Part shown: positions 25,446-35,183 of the stretch, piece by piece | How the letters are laid out: every line of letters starts with the position of its first letter | How positions within the stretch are numbered: the stretch's first letter is position 1 | Made by a program: the position numbers and the translations under genes | NCBI RefSeq assembly: GCF_002795245.1 | Contig: NZ_PGVG01000033.1 | Coordinates: forward strand, 17,557-81,556 | Length of the DNA stretch: 64,000 bases | Direction: 5' to 3' | DNA from: Bradyrhizobium forestalis | Lineage (GTDB): Bacteria; Pseudomonadota; Alphaproteobacteria; Rhizobiales; Xanthobacteraceae | The notes under the pieces: generated by a model | What the model was told of the DNA's origin: nothing | Database searches by the model: none | What the model saw: only the letters and a program-made list of their open reading frames with translations

Positions 25446-26234
25446 TCACTTTGGCCGGCGGCAATTGTAGGCCTTGCGGAAACCGGCCGCCTGGGCGTCG
25501 TCCTCAGAGCAGAACCAGCGGTCGGGCTTGGTGGTCGCCGGATAGCTCGGGCAACCGCGCAGATGATAGATGCCGATATTGCCGGTGACGCGGGCGCGCA
25601 CCGCGAGCTTGCCCTTGATGCTGCAGCTGGGCGGCATGGTCAGCTCCTCCGGGAACAGCACGGCGCGAATTTCCTTGTCGCGATCGGGCCGGCAGGCGGC
25701 GCCCAGCAGCGCGCCGTCCTTCTTGCCGCTACGGAAATCTTGCGGCGCAACAAAGCAGCCCTTCCAGATGCCAGCCGCCGCCGTCTTGGCCTCGGTGGCC
25801 GCCGGCTTGACGTTGGCCTTGATCGGCTCGCGCGCGAGGGCAAAGCCGAGCTTGATCAGCTGCTCGTTCAAGCTGGCCTTGTCGCCTTCGGCCGTGCAGA
25901 TGGCGCGGTGCCGCTTGCCAAAACTCTTCTCGGGTCCGACATCGTCGCAGCGCACGGAGCGCTTGTTGATCAGCTTCGTCAGCTGGTCGCGGGCCTCGAT
26001 GCCGCAGGTCCAGGAATCGGCGTGATCGTCGATGCAGACCTGGTCCAGCTCGGGCGCGTCGACGCCGTCGAGCCGGTAGGTGACGTCGCCGAGCTGGATC
26101 GAGTTGCCGTCACGGACCGTCGCGGCGCCGGTCAGCGCGGCGACTGGTCCGGACGAAGCCAGAAATCCGGACAAGGCGAATAACGAAACGAGCGCAGAAG
26201 CGCGGGCGGCGGCAAAGAATTTCTGGAAGGACAT
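25446..26234 (-). CDS. Exported thermonuclease-like (SNase fold) protein
   Basis: The 262-residue protein has a signal peptide (about 1-33, ending GPVAA) followed by an SNase-like barrel: ATVRDGNSIQLGDVTYRLDG, VDAPELDQVCIDD, RDQLTKLINKRSVRCDD and GFALAREP. These match staphylococcal nuclease (DG...L.L.G.DAPE). The active-site arginine/glutamate pair of true nucleases is not clearly conserved, so activity is uncertain. The C-terminal 90 residues form an extra cysteine-containing domain (GCPSYPATTKPDRWFCSEDD). It is divergent from the GMC oxidoreductase gene. Confidence 0.8.
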   Translation of the reverse strand: MSFQKFFAAARASALVSLFALSGFLASSGPVAALTGAATVRDGNSIQLGDVTYRLDGVDAPELDQVCIDDHADSWTCGIEARDQLTKLINKRSVRCDDVGPEKSFGKRHRAICTAEGDKASLNEQLIKLGFALAREPIKANVKPAATEAKTAAAGIWKGCFVAPQDFRSGKKDGALLGAACRPDRDKEIRAVLFPEELTMPPSCSIKGKLAVRARVTGNIGIYHLRGCPSYPATTKPDRWFCSEDDAQAAGFRKAYNCRRPK

Positions 26235-26433
26235 ACGGTCTCGCTATCGATGGCTCGTGCGCCCTGTTCCTAGCATCCGGATGTGGCGATACCAATGGTC
26301 TGCACCCTGCGAAGTGCGACATTCCGGTCTCGCGGCTTTACTCGGCCGTCGCTCTGCCCCTATCGTTCGCCGGCCTCGCGGAACACGAAAGGCCGAATCG
26401 CCCGGAAAGCGGCGAGGGGAGGAAAAGGTTGCG

Positions 26434-28032
26434 ATGAAAGACCCCGTGGACGTCCTGATCATCGGCGCCGGCGCCTCCGGCGCGGCGGTGGCGTGGTCGC
26501 TGGCCGAGACCAAGATGCACATCCTCTGCCTGGAGCAGGGCGGCTGGATGAACCCGGCGGAATATCCCAGCACGGGCCGCGACTGGGAGGCCAAGTTCTA
26601 CGGCGAGTGGTCGTCGAGCCCCAACGTCCGCGGCCGGCCCGAGGACTACCCGATCAACGACGACAATTCCCCGATCAAGGTCGTCAACTACAACGCGGTT
26701 GGCGGCTCGACGGTGATGTACACCGCGCACTGGCCGCGGCTGCACCCTTCCGATTTCAAGGCGAAGACGCTCGACGGCGTCGCCGACGACTGGCCGATCG
26801 ATTACGATGCGCTGACCCCGTTCTTCGAGGAGAACGACCGGATCATGGGCACGTCCGGGCTGTCAGGCGATCCGCTGTCGCCGCTGACGCATCCGCCGAT
26901 GCCGCAGCAGCCGATGGGATTGTCCGGTGCCATCATCGCCAAGGCCATGAATAAGCTCGGCTGGCACTGGTGGCCGTCGGATACGACGGTCGCGACGATG
27001 GATTATGAGGGCCGGGCGCGCTGCATCAATCTCGGCCATTGCACGCCGGCCTGCGCGCAAGGCGCAAAGTCCTCGACCGACATCACCTATTGGCCGCACG
27101 CGATCCGTGCCGGCGTCGAGCTGCGCACCCATTGCCGGGTGCGCGAGATCACCACCGACGAGAACGGCATGGCCTCGGGCGTGGTCTATTACGATAAGGA
27201 CGGTGTCGAGCAGTTTCAGCCCGCGCACGTCGTCATCATCGCCTGCAACGGCGTCGGCACGCCGCGGCTGCTCTTGAACTCGGCCTCGGGGCGTTTCCCG
27301 AACGGCCTTGCCAATTCGTCGGGCCTCGTCGGCAAGAACCTGATGTTCCATCCCTATGCGCAGATCTACGGTTATGTGAAGGAGCCGACCGACAGCAACC
27401 GCGCGCCGCCGACCTGCCTGTGGAGCAAGCAATGGTACGACACCGACCTGTCGCGCGGTTTCGTGCGTGGTTATGGCGTCCAGTTTGTGCGCGGCGCCGG
27501 GCCGGTGTTCGAGGCCGTCGTCAGCGAGCAGAAGGGCATTTTGCCCTGGGGTACCGATCATCACCGCGTGTTCCGCAAGCTCAACGGCCATCGCCTCGGT
27601 TTCTCCGCGATCTGCGAGGATTTGCCGGAGGAGCACAATCGCGTCACGCTCGATCCGGTCCTGAAGGACAGCCACGGCATTCCAGCGCCGAAGGTCGACT
27701 ACACCATCAGCGAGAACAGCCGGAAGATGATGGAGCATGGGCTGGCGCGCGGCCGGGAGTTTCTCGAGACGGCTGGCGCGACCGACATCTGCGTCAATTC
27801 GCCGATCCCCTGGGGCGGCTGGCACCTGCTCGGCACCGCGCGGATGGGCACCGACCCCGAGCGCTCCGTCGTCAACGAATGGGGCCGCTCGCACGACGTG
27901 AAGAACCTCTTCATCGTGGACGGCAGCATCTTCGTCACCTCGGGCGGCGTGAACCCGACCTCCACCATCCAGGCCCTCGCGCTCTACATCGCCGACCAGA
28001 TGAAGCAGCGCCTCGCGAATTTGTTCGACTGA
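26434..28032 (+). CDS. GMC family FAD oxidoreductase
   Basis: The 532-residue flavoprotein starts at an ATG preceded by GGGGAGGAAAAGG. It has an FAD Rossmann motif (VLIIGAGASGAAVAWSL), a GMC signature (NAVGGSTVMYTAHWPRL), VIIACNGVGTPRLLLNSASG and a C-terminal active site with GWHLLGTARMG and DGSIFVTSGGVNPTSTIQAL. This is the large-subunit type seen in gluconate/sorbitol dehydrogenases. The downstream gene encodes the small subunit-3 type, so both probably form one membrane-linked dehydrogenase. No Tat signal is visible, unusual for periplasmic forms, and the cytochrome subunit is missing. A palindromic repeat separates the two genes. Confidence 0.88.
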   Translation: MKDPVDVLIIGAGASGAAVAWSLAETKMHILCLEQGGWMNPAEYPSTGRDWEAKFYGEWSSSPNVRGRPEDYPINDDNSPIKVVNYNAVGGSTVMYTAHWPRLHPSDFKAKTLDGVADDWPIDYDALTPFFEENDRIMGTSGLSGDPLSPLTHPPMPQQPMGLSGAIIAKAMNKLGWHWWPSDTTVATMDYEGRARCINLGHCTPACAQGAKSSTDITYWPHAIRAGVELRTHCRVREITTDENGMASGVVYYDKDGVEQFQPAHVVIIACNGVGTPRLLLNSASGRFPNGLANSSGLVGKNLMFHPYAQIYGYVKEPTDSNRAPPTCLWSKQWYDTDLSRGFVRGYGVQFVRGAGPVFEAVVSEQKGILPWGTDHHRVFRKLNGHRLGFSAICEDLPEEHNRVTLDPVLKDSHGIPAPKVDYTISENSRKMMEHGLARGREFLETAGATDICVNSPIPWGGWHLLGTARMGTDPERSVVNEWGRSHDVKNLFIVDGSIFVTSGGVNPTSTIQALALYIADQMKQRLANLFD

Positions 28033-28066
28033 TCATGATGTGGATCCAAGCGAGCGACGACCGCGG

Positions 28067-28195
28067 TGCACCTCTCCCGCTTGCGGGAGAGGTCGGCGCG
28101 GAGCGCCGCCTGAGGGCTCTCTCCTCTGGGGGAGTCTCTCTGTGGAGACACCCTCTCCCCAACCCTCCCCCGCAAGCGGGGGAGGGAGCAGACCT
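28067..28195. repeat. Palindromic intergenic repeat, copy 4
   Basis: A full-length copy with palindromes CTCTCCCGCTTGCGGGAGAG and CTCCCCCGCAAGCGGGGGAG around TGAGGGCTCTCTCCTCT. It lies inside an apparent two-gene operon, between the GMC and subunit-3 genes, and could attenuate expression of the second. Confidence 0.85.
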
Positions 28196-28221
28196 TCATC
28201 GCCGCACGAGAAGAGCACGCC

Positions 28222-28671
28222 ATGACTGATCTACTCACCCTCACACCGCGGCAGCGCGACGACCTCCGCACCGTCGCCGCGATGATCATTCCGGCGAGCG
28301 AGGAGTACCGGGTGCCGGGCGCCGATGACGACATCATTCAGGCCGACATCCTCGCAACGCTCGGCCGGGACACCAAACACGTCGTGGCGGCGCTGGATCA
28401 TCTGGCGCGGCTTGCGGGGATGCCGCTCGCCGACCTCGAGCCTGCCGCGCGCGATGACGTCGCGCAGCAATTCCGCAGCTCCGGCGGCGGGGCCGCCGCA
28501 ACGCTCGTCCGTGTGGTGCTGCAATGCTATTACCGCGACGACCGCGTGCTGCGCTCGCTGGGGCTGGAGCTGCGCGCGCCATTCCCCAAGGGCCACGTGC
28601 TCCCGGACGGCGACTGGTCGCTGCTCGATCCGGTCAAGGCAAGAGGCGGCTCGCTGAGGCGGGCCCCCTAG
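28222..28671 (+). CDS. Gluconate 2-dehydrogenase subunit 3 family protein
   Basis: The 149-residue protein has LTPRQRDDLRTVAAMIIPAS and VPGADDDIIQADIL near the N-terminus and QCYYRDDRVLRSLGLE near the C-terminus, the pattern of the gamma subunit of gluconate and related membrane dehydrogenases. In known complexes this subunit carries a Tat signal and guides the flavin subunit across the membrane. Here there is no twin-arginine signal, so the complex may be cytoplasmic. The upstream GMC gene is its partner by context. Confidence 0.8.
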   Translation: MTDLLTLTPRQRDDLRTVAAMIIPASEEYRVPGADDDIIQADILATLGRDTKHVVAALDHLARLAGMPLADLEPAARDDVAQQFRSSGGGAAATLVRVVLQCYYRDDRVLRSLGLELRAPFPKGHVLPDGDWSLLDPVKARGGSLRRAP

Positions 28672-28762
28672 CCATCTGGGCAGTCGAGCCCTGCACTCCA
28701 GGCGGGCACCTTGCGCTGGCGGGAACAGGCCACCATCTGTGTGAGCCTCAAGGACTCTCGCC

Positions 28763-29782
28763 ATGCTGGACCTCACCTCAGATATCGCCGATACCGCACC
28801 GGCATCGCGAACGACGGCGTCTGCCCCGGTTGATGACCGGGCTCTGCTGGACGCCTATTCCAATGCCGTGATCGATGTCACCGACCGCGTCGGCCCCGCT
28901 GTCGTGCGCGTCGAGACCGGGCCGAAAGTGCCGAACGGCCGCGAGCGCGGTGGGCTCGGCTCGGGCATCGTGATCTCGCCGGACGGACTCGTGCTCACTA
29001 ATAGCCATGTGGTCGGCTCCTCCAAGGAGATCCGGCTGCGCGACGTCGAGGGCCATGTCGGCGACGCCCGCGTGCTCGGCGTCGACCCTGACACCGACCT
29101 TGCGCTGCTGCGCGCCAACGGCGTGCGCGACTTGCCCTATGCCGCGCTCGGCAACTCCAAGACGTTGCGGCGCGGCCAGCTCGTGATCGCGATCGGCAAT
29201 CCGCTCGGCTTCGAGTCGACCGTGACGGCCGGCGTGGTCTCGGCGCTCGGCCGCTCGATCCGCTCGGTCAGCGGCCGCACCATCGAGGACGTGATCCAGA
29301 CCGATGCCGCGCTCAACCCCGGCAATTCCGGCGGGCCGCTGGTGTCGTCGAATGCCGAGGTGATCGGCATCAACACCGCCATCATCAACGGCGCGCAGGG
29401 CATCTGCTTTGCGGTCGCCAGCAACACCGCGCAATTCGTGCTGTCGGAGATCATCCGCCATGGCTATGTCCGCCGCGCCTATATCGGTGTGGCCGGGCAG
29501 ACCGCGCCGGTCCCGCGGCGGCACGCGGTGCTGGCCGGTGTCGAGAACAAGATGGGCGCGCTTCTGATGCAGATCGAGCCGGATGGACCGGCGGCCAAGG
29601 CGGGGCTGCTGCCCGGCGACGTCGTGATCAGGCTCGACGGCGTCGAGATCAACGGTGTCGACGATCTGATCCGCGTGCTCGATCGCGATCGGATCGGCCG
29701 GCGGCTCGCCATGGACGTGCTGCGGCTCGGCCGCCTGCGGGCGATCGATATCGACCCGATCGAGCGCAAGCCGGCGCGCTAG
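28763..29782 (+). CDS. HtrA/Deg-like serine protease with PDZ domain
   Basis: The 339-residue S1C protease has the triad His82 (TNSHVVGS), Asp112 (DPDTDLALLRA) and Ser199 (NPGNSGGPL), followed by a single PDZ domain (about 235-330; GPAAKAGLLPGDVVIRLDG). Such proteases degrade or check misfolded proteins. The N-terminal 30 residues are polar and acidic with no hydrophobic signal, unlike typical periplasmic DegP/DegS. This points to a cytoplasmic Deg or a non-standard export route. It follows the dehydrogenase genes by 91 bases and could share their transcript. Confidence 0.9.
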   Translation: MLDLTSDIADTAPASRTTASAPVDDRALLDAYSNAVIDVTDRVGPAVVRVETGPKVPNGRERGGLGSGIVISPDGLVLTNSHVVGSSKEIRLRDVEGHVGDARVLGVDPDTDLALLRANGVRDLPYAALGNSKTLRRGQLVIAIGNPLGFESTVTAGVVSALGRSIRSVSGRTIEDVIQTDAALNPGNSGGPLVSSNAEVIGINTAIINGAQGICFAVASNTAQFVLSEIIRHGYVRRAYIGVAGQTAPVPRRHAVLAGVENKMGALLMQIEPDGPAAKAGLLPGDVVIRLDGVEINGVDDLIRVLDRDRIGRRLAMDVLRLGRLRAIDIDPIERKPAR

Positions 29783-29841
29783 CGTCGGCCCCTCCGGGCA
29801 GGGTATGACGGTGTCATGCCTCGCCTTCGGAAGCCTGCCGC

Positions 29842-31566
29842 ATGATGCCGGCGCACGAGACCTACGACGTCATTGTCGTCGGCGCCGGTGCCGGTGGCAT
29901 GACGGCGGCGGCCGTGGCCGCGGCTGAAGGTTTGCGCGTGCTGGTGATCGAGAAGACCGCCTTCGTCGGCGGCACCACCGCGTGGTCCGGCGGCATGGTC
30001 TGGATCCCCGCCAATGCCAATATGAAAGAGGTGGAGCTGTCGGACAGCATCACGGATGCCGTGCAATATCTGTCGAGCACGGTGCCGGAGCCGGCCAATG
30101 CCGGCCTGCGCGCTGCCTTCCTCGCGCGTGGGCCGGAAGCGATCGCGTATCTCGAAGCCAACACCGAACTGCGGCTCCAGCCCGTGAGAGCTTGTCCGGA
30201 CCATTTTCCGGAACGGCTGGGCGCAACGCCCGGCGGCCGCGTGCTGGAGCCGGTCGCGTTCGATGGCATGTGGCTGGGCAAGGCGTTTGCGCGGCTGCGC
30301 GCGCCACTGCCGGAATTCACGCTGTTCGGCGGGATGATGGTCAATCGGCTCGACATTCCGCATCTGCGGCGTTTCGGTAAATCGCTGCGTTCGACCCTAC
30401 GTGCGGCGCGGCTGGTTTCCGAATACGGGTTGCAGCGGCTCCGCTCGCCGCGCGGCACGACGCTGCATCTCGGCAATGCGCTCGCCGCGCGACTGTACGC
30501 CTCGCTGCTGGCGCGGCAGGTCGAGATCCTCTTCAGCGCCGATGTCGAGGATTTGTCGATGCAAGGCGATCGCGTGGCCGGCGTGGTGATCCGCCATGGC
30601 GCCCGCGACCGCCTGATCGCGGCGCGCCGCGGCGTCGTGCTTGCGACCGGCGGATTCTCGCATGATGCGGCATTGCGCAGGCGCTTCTTCCCGGCCGGCG
30701 CAGGTCTTGTCTCAGCGACCAACACATCAAGTACGGGCGGCGGGATTCGGCTTGCGACCGCGGCCGGTGCCGCGCTCAACACCGACGCGACGAGCGCAGC
30801 CTATTGGGTGCCGGCCTCGCTGTTCCGCCGCGCCGACGGCAGCCGTGGCGTGTTCCCGCACGCCGTGACCGACCGCGCCAAGCCCGGCGTGATTGCCGTC
30901 AACGCGGCCGGCCGGCGCTTCGTCAACGAAGCGCTGTCCTACCACGAGTTCGTGCTCGCCATGTTGCGTGACAGCAATGGTGAGCCGGACCGGCCGTTCC
31001 ACCTGATCTGCGACCGCGAGTTCCTGTGGGCTTACGGCCTCGGTCGCATCAAGCCGTTCACCCGCAACTATCGGCGCTATGTCGCAAGCGGCGAGTTGAT
31101 CGAGGCCCCTGACGTGGCGCAGCTGGCTGCGAAGATCGGCATCAAGCCGTCTACGCTCTCGGCCACGATTGCGGCCTATAACGCCGATGCGAAGGAGGGC
31201 CGCGATCCCGAATTCGGCCGCGGCAGCACCATCTATCAGCGCCATCTCGGCGATGCCGCCCACAAGCCGAACCCCTGCGTCGCGCCGATCGTCACCGCAC
31301 CGTTCTTCGCGCTGCGCATCTATCCGGCGGATCTTGGCACCGCGATCGGCATGAAGGTGGACGCCCAGGCCCGCGTGCTGCGCGCGGACGGCACGCCGAT
31401 CGCCGGCCTCTATGCCTGCGGCAACGACATGGCCTCGATCATGAACGGCAATTGTCCGGGGCCGGGCATTACGTTAGGACCGGCGCTGACGTTCGGGTAC
31501 ATCGCGGGGCGGCATCTGGCGGAGGGGGCGACAGTCGCCACGGATATGGCCGCAGCCTCGGTCTAA
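29842..31566 (+). CDS. FAD-dependent oxidoreductase, 3-ketosteroid-dehydrogenase-like
   Basis: The 574-residue protein has the FAD-binding motif VIVVGAGAGGMTAAAVAAAE (about 10-29), EKTAFVGGTTAWSGGMVWIP, VVLATGGFSHDAALRR and a C-terminal YACGNDMASIMNGNCPGPG with ITLGPALTFGYIAGRH. This layout is that of 3-ketosteroid delta-1-dehydrogenases and fumarate-reductase-like flavoproteins. The substrate is unproven because no steroid catabolism genes are adjacent. Two consecutive ATG codons begin the gene; GGAAG lies upstream. Confidence 0.85.
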   Translation: MMPAHETYDVIVVGAGAGGMTAAAVAAAEGLRVLVIEKTAFVGGTTAWSGGMVWIPANANMKEVELSDSITDAVQYLSSTVPEPANAGLRAAFLARGPEAIAYLEANTELRLQPVRACPDHFPERLGATPGGRVLEPVAFDGMWLGKAFARLRAPLPEFTLFGGMMVNRLDIPHLRRFGKSLRSTLRAARLVSEYGLQRLRSPRGTTLHLGNALAARLYASLLARQVEILFSADVEDLSMQGDRVAGVVIRHGARDRLIAARRGVVLATGGFSHDAALRRRFFPAGAGLVSATNTSSTGGGIRLATAAGAALNTDATSAAYWVPASLFRRADGSRGVFPHAVTDRAKPGVIAVNAAGRRFVNEALSYHEFVLAMLRDSNGEPDRPFHLICDREFLWAYGLGRIKPFTRNYRRYVASGELIEAPDVAQLAAKIGIKPSTLSATIAAYNADAKEGRDPEFGRGSTIYQRHLGDAAHKPNPCVAPIVTAPFFALRIYPADLGTAIGMKVDAQARVLRADGTPIAGLYACGNDMASIMNGNCPGPGITLGPALTFGYIAGRHLAEGATVATDMAAASV

Positions 31567-31579
31567 CCATCCCCACCGC

Positions 31580-31682
31580 TGTCATGCCCCGCGAAGGCGA
31601 GGGCATCCAGTACGCCGCGGCCTATCGATTGAACCACAACCGTCTCGGAGTACTGGATCGCCCGCCTTCGCGGGCGATGACA
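31580..31682. repeat. Long inverted repeat (GTCATGCCCCGC type)
   Basis: Left half GTCATGCCCCGCGAAGGCGA then GCATCCAGTAC; right half GTACTGGATCGCCCGCC then TTCGCGGGCGATGAC. The halves pair imperfectly to make a long hairpin in the gap between convergent genes, suggesting a bidirectional terminator. It is a different family from the CTCTCCCGC repeat. Confidence 0.8.
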
Positions 31683-31706
31683 CCGAGTGTGTGGTGGTGG
31701 CTTGCC

Positions 31707-34700
31707 TTACTCCGCCGCCGCCGCAAAGCGGCTGTTCTCGAACTCCGCTTCCAGCCGCGCCGTCTCGGCCGCCGCCAGTTTGACGTTCGCTTCCTTGACA
31801 TGGCCGAAGCCGCGAATCGTCTCCGGCACGCGGGCAAGCCGCGCCAGCAGCGGGATCTGCTCCGCCTTCAGCCCGGCGATCCGCTGATCGATCATGGCCA
31901 GATAATCCTCGATCAGCTTGCGCTCGGTGCGGCGCTCCTCGGTGCGGCCGAACGGATCGAACGCGCTGCCGCGCAGGAACTTGAGCCTGGCGAGAACGCG
32001 GAAGGCGTGGATCATCCAGCCGCCGAACTCCTGCTTCCGGAGCCGGCCCGTCGTCTTGTCGCGCTTCGCGAAGATCGGCGGCGCCAGATGGTATTTCAGC
32101 GTGAAGTCGCCGTCGAACTTCTCCGACACCTTCTTGGCAAAGCTGCCGTCGGTATAAAGCCGCGCGACCTCGTATTCGTCCTTGTAGGACATCAGCTTGA
32201 ACAGGTTCTTGGCGACGGCCTCGGTCAGCTCGGTGGAGGTGGGCGAAGCCGCGCTTTCCGCCTTGCGCACCTTGGCGACCGCGGCGAGATAGCGGTCGGC
32301 ATAGGTCTTGTCCTGATAGAAGGTCAGGAACTCGGCGCGGGCTGCGATGATGTCGTCGAGCGATTTCGCCGGCGCGGATGCGCGGCTCTTGAACTGGAGC
32401 ACGCTGCGCACCCGCGACATGTTGTGAGCGGCGAGGCGACCCCAGGTGAAGGCCAGCTTGTTCATCTCGATTGCGGCGCCGTTGATCTCGATGGCGCGGA
32501 GCAGCGCCTCCAGCGACAGCGGGATCGCGCCCTTCTGGAAGGCGAAGCCGAGCATGAACGGGTTGGTCGCGATGCTGTCGCCCATCAGCGCCGCGGCAAT
32601 GCCCGTGGCGTCGATGATGTCGAGGTTCTTGTCGCCGATCGCGTCGCGCAGCACGGTCTGCATCGTGCCCATCTCGAAGTCGAGATCGGGATTCTGCACG
32701 AAGCTCGCGGTCGGCTGCAAATCGGCGTTGATGTAGGCCTTGGTCACGCCGCGCTCGGCGCGGCTCAACGCGGTCGGGCCGGCCGAGACGATCATGTCGC
32801 AGCCGAGAATGACGTCGGCGCCGCCGGTGGTGATGCGGACCGCGGAGATGTCCTCCGGCCTCCGTGCGATGCGCACATGGCTCATCACGGCGCCGTTCTT
32901 CTGCGACAGGCCGGTGAAGTCGAGCGCCGAGCAGCCGCGGCCGTCGACATGGGCGGCCATGCCGAGCAGCGCGCCGATGGTGATGACGCCGGTGCCGCCG
33001 ATGCCGGTGACCAGGATGTTGTAGGGGCCGTCCAGCTCACGCGCCGGCGGCAGCGGCAAATCGGCGAATAGCTGGCCGGAATCGACCGCCGAGGTCTTCA
33101 TGCGCTTCAGGCTGCCGCCATGCACGGTCACAAAACTCGGGCAGAAGCCTTCGACGCAGGAAAAGTCCTTGTTGCAGTTCGACTGGTCGATCTGGCGCTT
33201 GCGGCCGAACTCGGTCTCCAGCGGTTGCACCGAGACGCAGTTGGAGGCCTGCGAGCAGTCGCCGCAGCCTTCGCAGACCAGCTCGTTGATGAAGGCGCGC
33301 TTGGCGGGATCGGGATAGAGCCCGCGCTTGCGGCGGCGGCGCTTCTCGGCGGCGCAGGTCTGGTCGTAGATAACGACCGTGAGGCCCTTGATGTCGCGCA
33401 GCTCGCGCTGCACGGCGTCGAGCTCGCGGCGGTGATGGATGGTCGCGCCTTGCGGGAAGTAGTTTCCTTGCGGGTACTTACCCGGATCGTCCGAGACGAT
33501 CGCAAGCCGCTTGACGCCCTCGGCCCAGACTTGATGTGCGATCTGCGCGACGTTGAAGCTGCCTTCGGCCGGCTGGCCGCCGGTCATCGCCACCGCGTCG
33601 TTGTAGAGGATCTTGTAGGTGATGTTGATGCCGGCGGCGGAGGCGGCGCGCAGCGCCAGCAATCCGGAATGCGTGTATGTGCCGTCACCGAGGTTCTGGA
33701 AGATATGCTTCTCGGTGATGAAGGGCGACTGGCCGATCCAGTTCACGCCTTCGGCGCCCATATGCGAGATCAAATCGGTACGGCGCGTCGGCATGCTCAG
33801 GGCCATGCCGTGGCAGCCGATGCCGGCCATGGCGCGGCTTCCCTCGGGCACGCGGGTCGAGGTATTGTGCGGACAGCCCGAGCAGAAGAACGGCGTGCGC
33901 GCGAGCTTGATCTGCGTGTTGGTAGTGACGGGATTGTCGAACGCCTCGAGCCGGGCGAGGCGCTGCTCCAGCACCGGGCTGTGATGGCCGAGCTTGCGCA
34001 GGCGGGCCACCAGCGCGCCCGCGACGATGGTCGGCGTCAGCTCGCCCTCGCTCGGCAGCAGCGGTGCGCCGCGCTCGTCGCGCTTGCCGGTGACGGTCGG
34101 GCGCTTGGACGCGTCGATATTGTAGAGGATGCGCATCAGCTGGTCTTCGATGAAGCCGCGCTTCTCCTCGACGACGAGCACGTCCTGAAGGCCCTCGGCG
34201 AAGCGCTTCGCGCCGCTTTCCTCCAGCGGCCAGGTCAGCGCGACCTTGTAGATGCGCAAGCCCAGATCCTGCGCATCCTTGTCGGTGATGCCCAAGTCGG
34301 CGAGGGCCTGACGCAGATCGAGATAGGCTTTGCCGGTCGCGACGATGCCGAGCCTTGCGGGCCTGGAATCGAGCACGATGCGGTCGAGCTGGTTGGCGCG
34401 GGCAAAGGCCTGCACGGCGGCCATCTTCGGGCCGAACAGGCGCTTCTCGGCGTCCAGCGGCGGATCGGGCCAGCGGATGTTGAGGCCGCCGGGCGGCATC
34501 TCGAAATCATCGGGGAGCACAATTTTGATGCGCTCGGGATCGCTGTCAATCGAGGCCGAGCTCTCGACGGTCTCGCTGATGGCCTTGAAGCCGACCCAGC
34601 AGCCGGAGAAGCGCGACAGCGCGAAACCGTAAAGGCCGAGGTCGAGATAGTCCTGGAGTGTCGCGGGATTGATCACGGGGATCAGCGCCGCCGCGAACAC

Positions 34701-35183
34701 CTGCTCGCTCTGATGCGCCAGGGTCGAGGATTGGCAGCCGTGGTCGTCGCCGGCGAGCGCGAGCACGCCACCGTTGAGCGAGGTGCCGGCCGCATTCGCG
34801 TGCTTGAGCGCGTCCACCGAGCGGTCGACGCCCGGGCCCTTGCCGTACCAGATGCCGAACACGCCATCGACCTTGGCGCCGGGGAACAGGCCGACCTGCT
34901 GGCTGCCCCAGACGGCGGTCGCCGCCAGATCCTCGTTCAGGCCGGGGACGAAGGCGATGTCATGCTGCTGAAGGTGTGACTTCGCGCGCCACAGCGCGTG
35001 GTCGTACATGCCGAGCGGGGAACCGCGATAGCCCGAAATGAAACCGCCGGTGTTGAGCCCCTGGAGCCGGTCGCGTTCGCGCTGCAGCATAGGCAGGCGG
35101 ACCAGCGCCTGCGTGCCGGACAGGAAGATCCGCTTCGATTCGAGCCGGTATTTGTCGTCCAGCTCGACCTGCATCAGCGTCAT
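31707..35183 (-). CDS. Indolepyruvate:ferredoxin oxidoreductase, fused subunits
   Basis: This 1158-residue protein joins the alpha and beta parts of indolepyruvate ferredoxin oxidoreductase. In order: an N-terminal pyrimidine-binding domain (LNTGGFISGYRGSPLGMYD), a TPP-binding region (GIGCHGMALSMPTRRTDLIS), a cluster motif CEGCGDCSQASNC near residue 630, the gamma-like domain (NILVTGIGGTGVITIGALLG) and a C-terminal helical domain. It decarboxylates aryl 2-oxoacids to acyl-CoA, passing electrons to ferredoxin. Aerobic proteobacteria use such fused forms in aromatic amino acid breakdown. The start at 35183 has a weak upstream GAGGA; ATG 35174 is possible. It is monocistronic. Confidence 0.92.
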   Translation of the reverse strand: MTLMQVELDDKYRLESKRIFLSGTQALVRLPMLQRERDRLQGLNTGGFISGYRGSPLGMYDHALWRAKSHLQQHDIAFVPGLNEDLAATAVWGSQQVGLFPGAKVDGVFGIWYGKGPGVDRSVDALKHANAAGTSLNGGVLALAGDDHGCQSSTLAHQSEQVFAAALIPVINPATLQDYLDLGLYGFALSRFSGCWVGFKAISETVESSASIDSDPERIKIVLPDDFEMPPGGLNIRWPDPPLDAEKRLFGPKMAAVQAFARANQLDRIVLDSRPARLGIVATGKAYLDLRQALADLGITDKDAQDLGLRIYKVALTWPLEESGAKRFAEGLQDVLVVEEKRGFIEDQLMRILYNIDASKRPTVTGKRDERGAPLLPSEGELTPTIVAGALVARLRKLGHHSPVLEQRLARLEAFDNPVTTNTQIKLARTPFFCSGCPHNTSTRVPEGSRAMAGIGCHGMALSMPTRRTDLISHMGAEGVNWIGQSPFITEKHIFQNLGDGTYTHSGLLALRAASAAGINITYKILYNDAVAMTGGQPAEGSFNVAQIAHQVWAEGVKRLAIVSDDPGKYPQGNYFPQGATIHHRRELDAVQRELRDIKGLTVVIYDQTCAAEKRRRRKRGLYPDPAKRAFINELVCEGCGDCSQASNCVSVQPLETEFGRKRQIDQSNCNKDFSCVEGFCPSFVTVHGGSLKRMKTSAVDSGQLFADLPLPPARELDGPYNILVTGIGGTGVITIGALLGMAAHVDGRGCSALDFTGLSQKNGAVMSHVRIARRPEDISAVRITTGGADVILGCDMIVSAGPTALSRAERGVTKAYINADLQPTASFVQNPDLDFEMGTMQTVLRDAIGDKNLDIIDATGIAAALMGDSIATNPFMLGFAFQKGAIPLSLEALLRAIEINGAAIEMNKLAFTWGRLAAHNMSRVRSVLQFKSRASAPAKSLDDIIAARAEFLTFYQDKTYADRYLAAVAKVRKAESAASPTSTELTEAVAKNLFKLMSYKDEYEVARLYTDGSFAKKVSEKFDGDFTLKYHLAPPIFAKRDKTTGRLRKQEFGGWMIHAFRVLARLKFLRGSAFDPFGRTEERRTERKLIEDYLAMIDQRIAGLKAEQIPLLARLARVPETIRGFGHVKEANVKLAAAETARLEAEFENSRFAAAAE

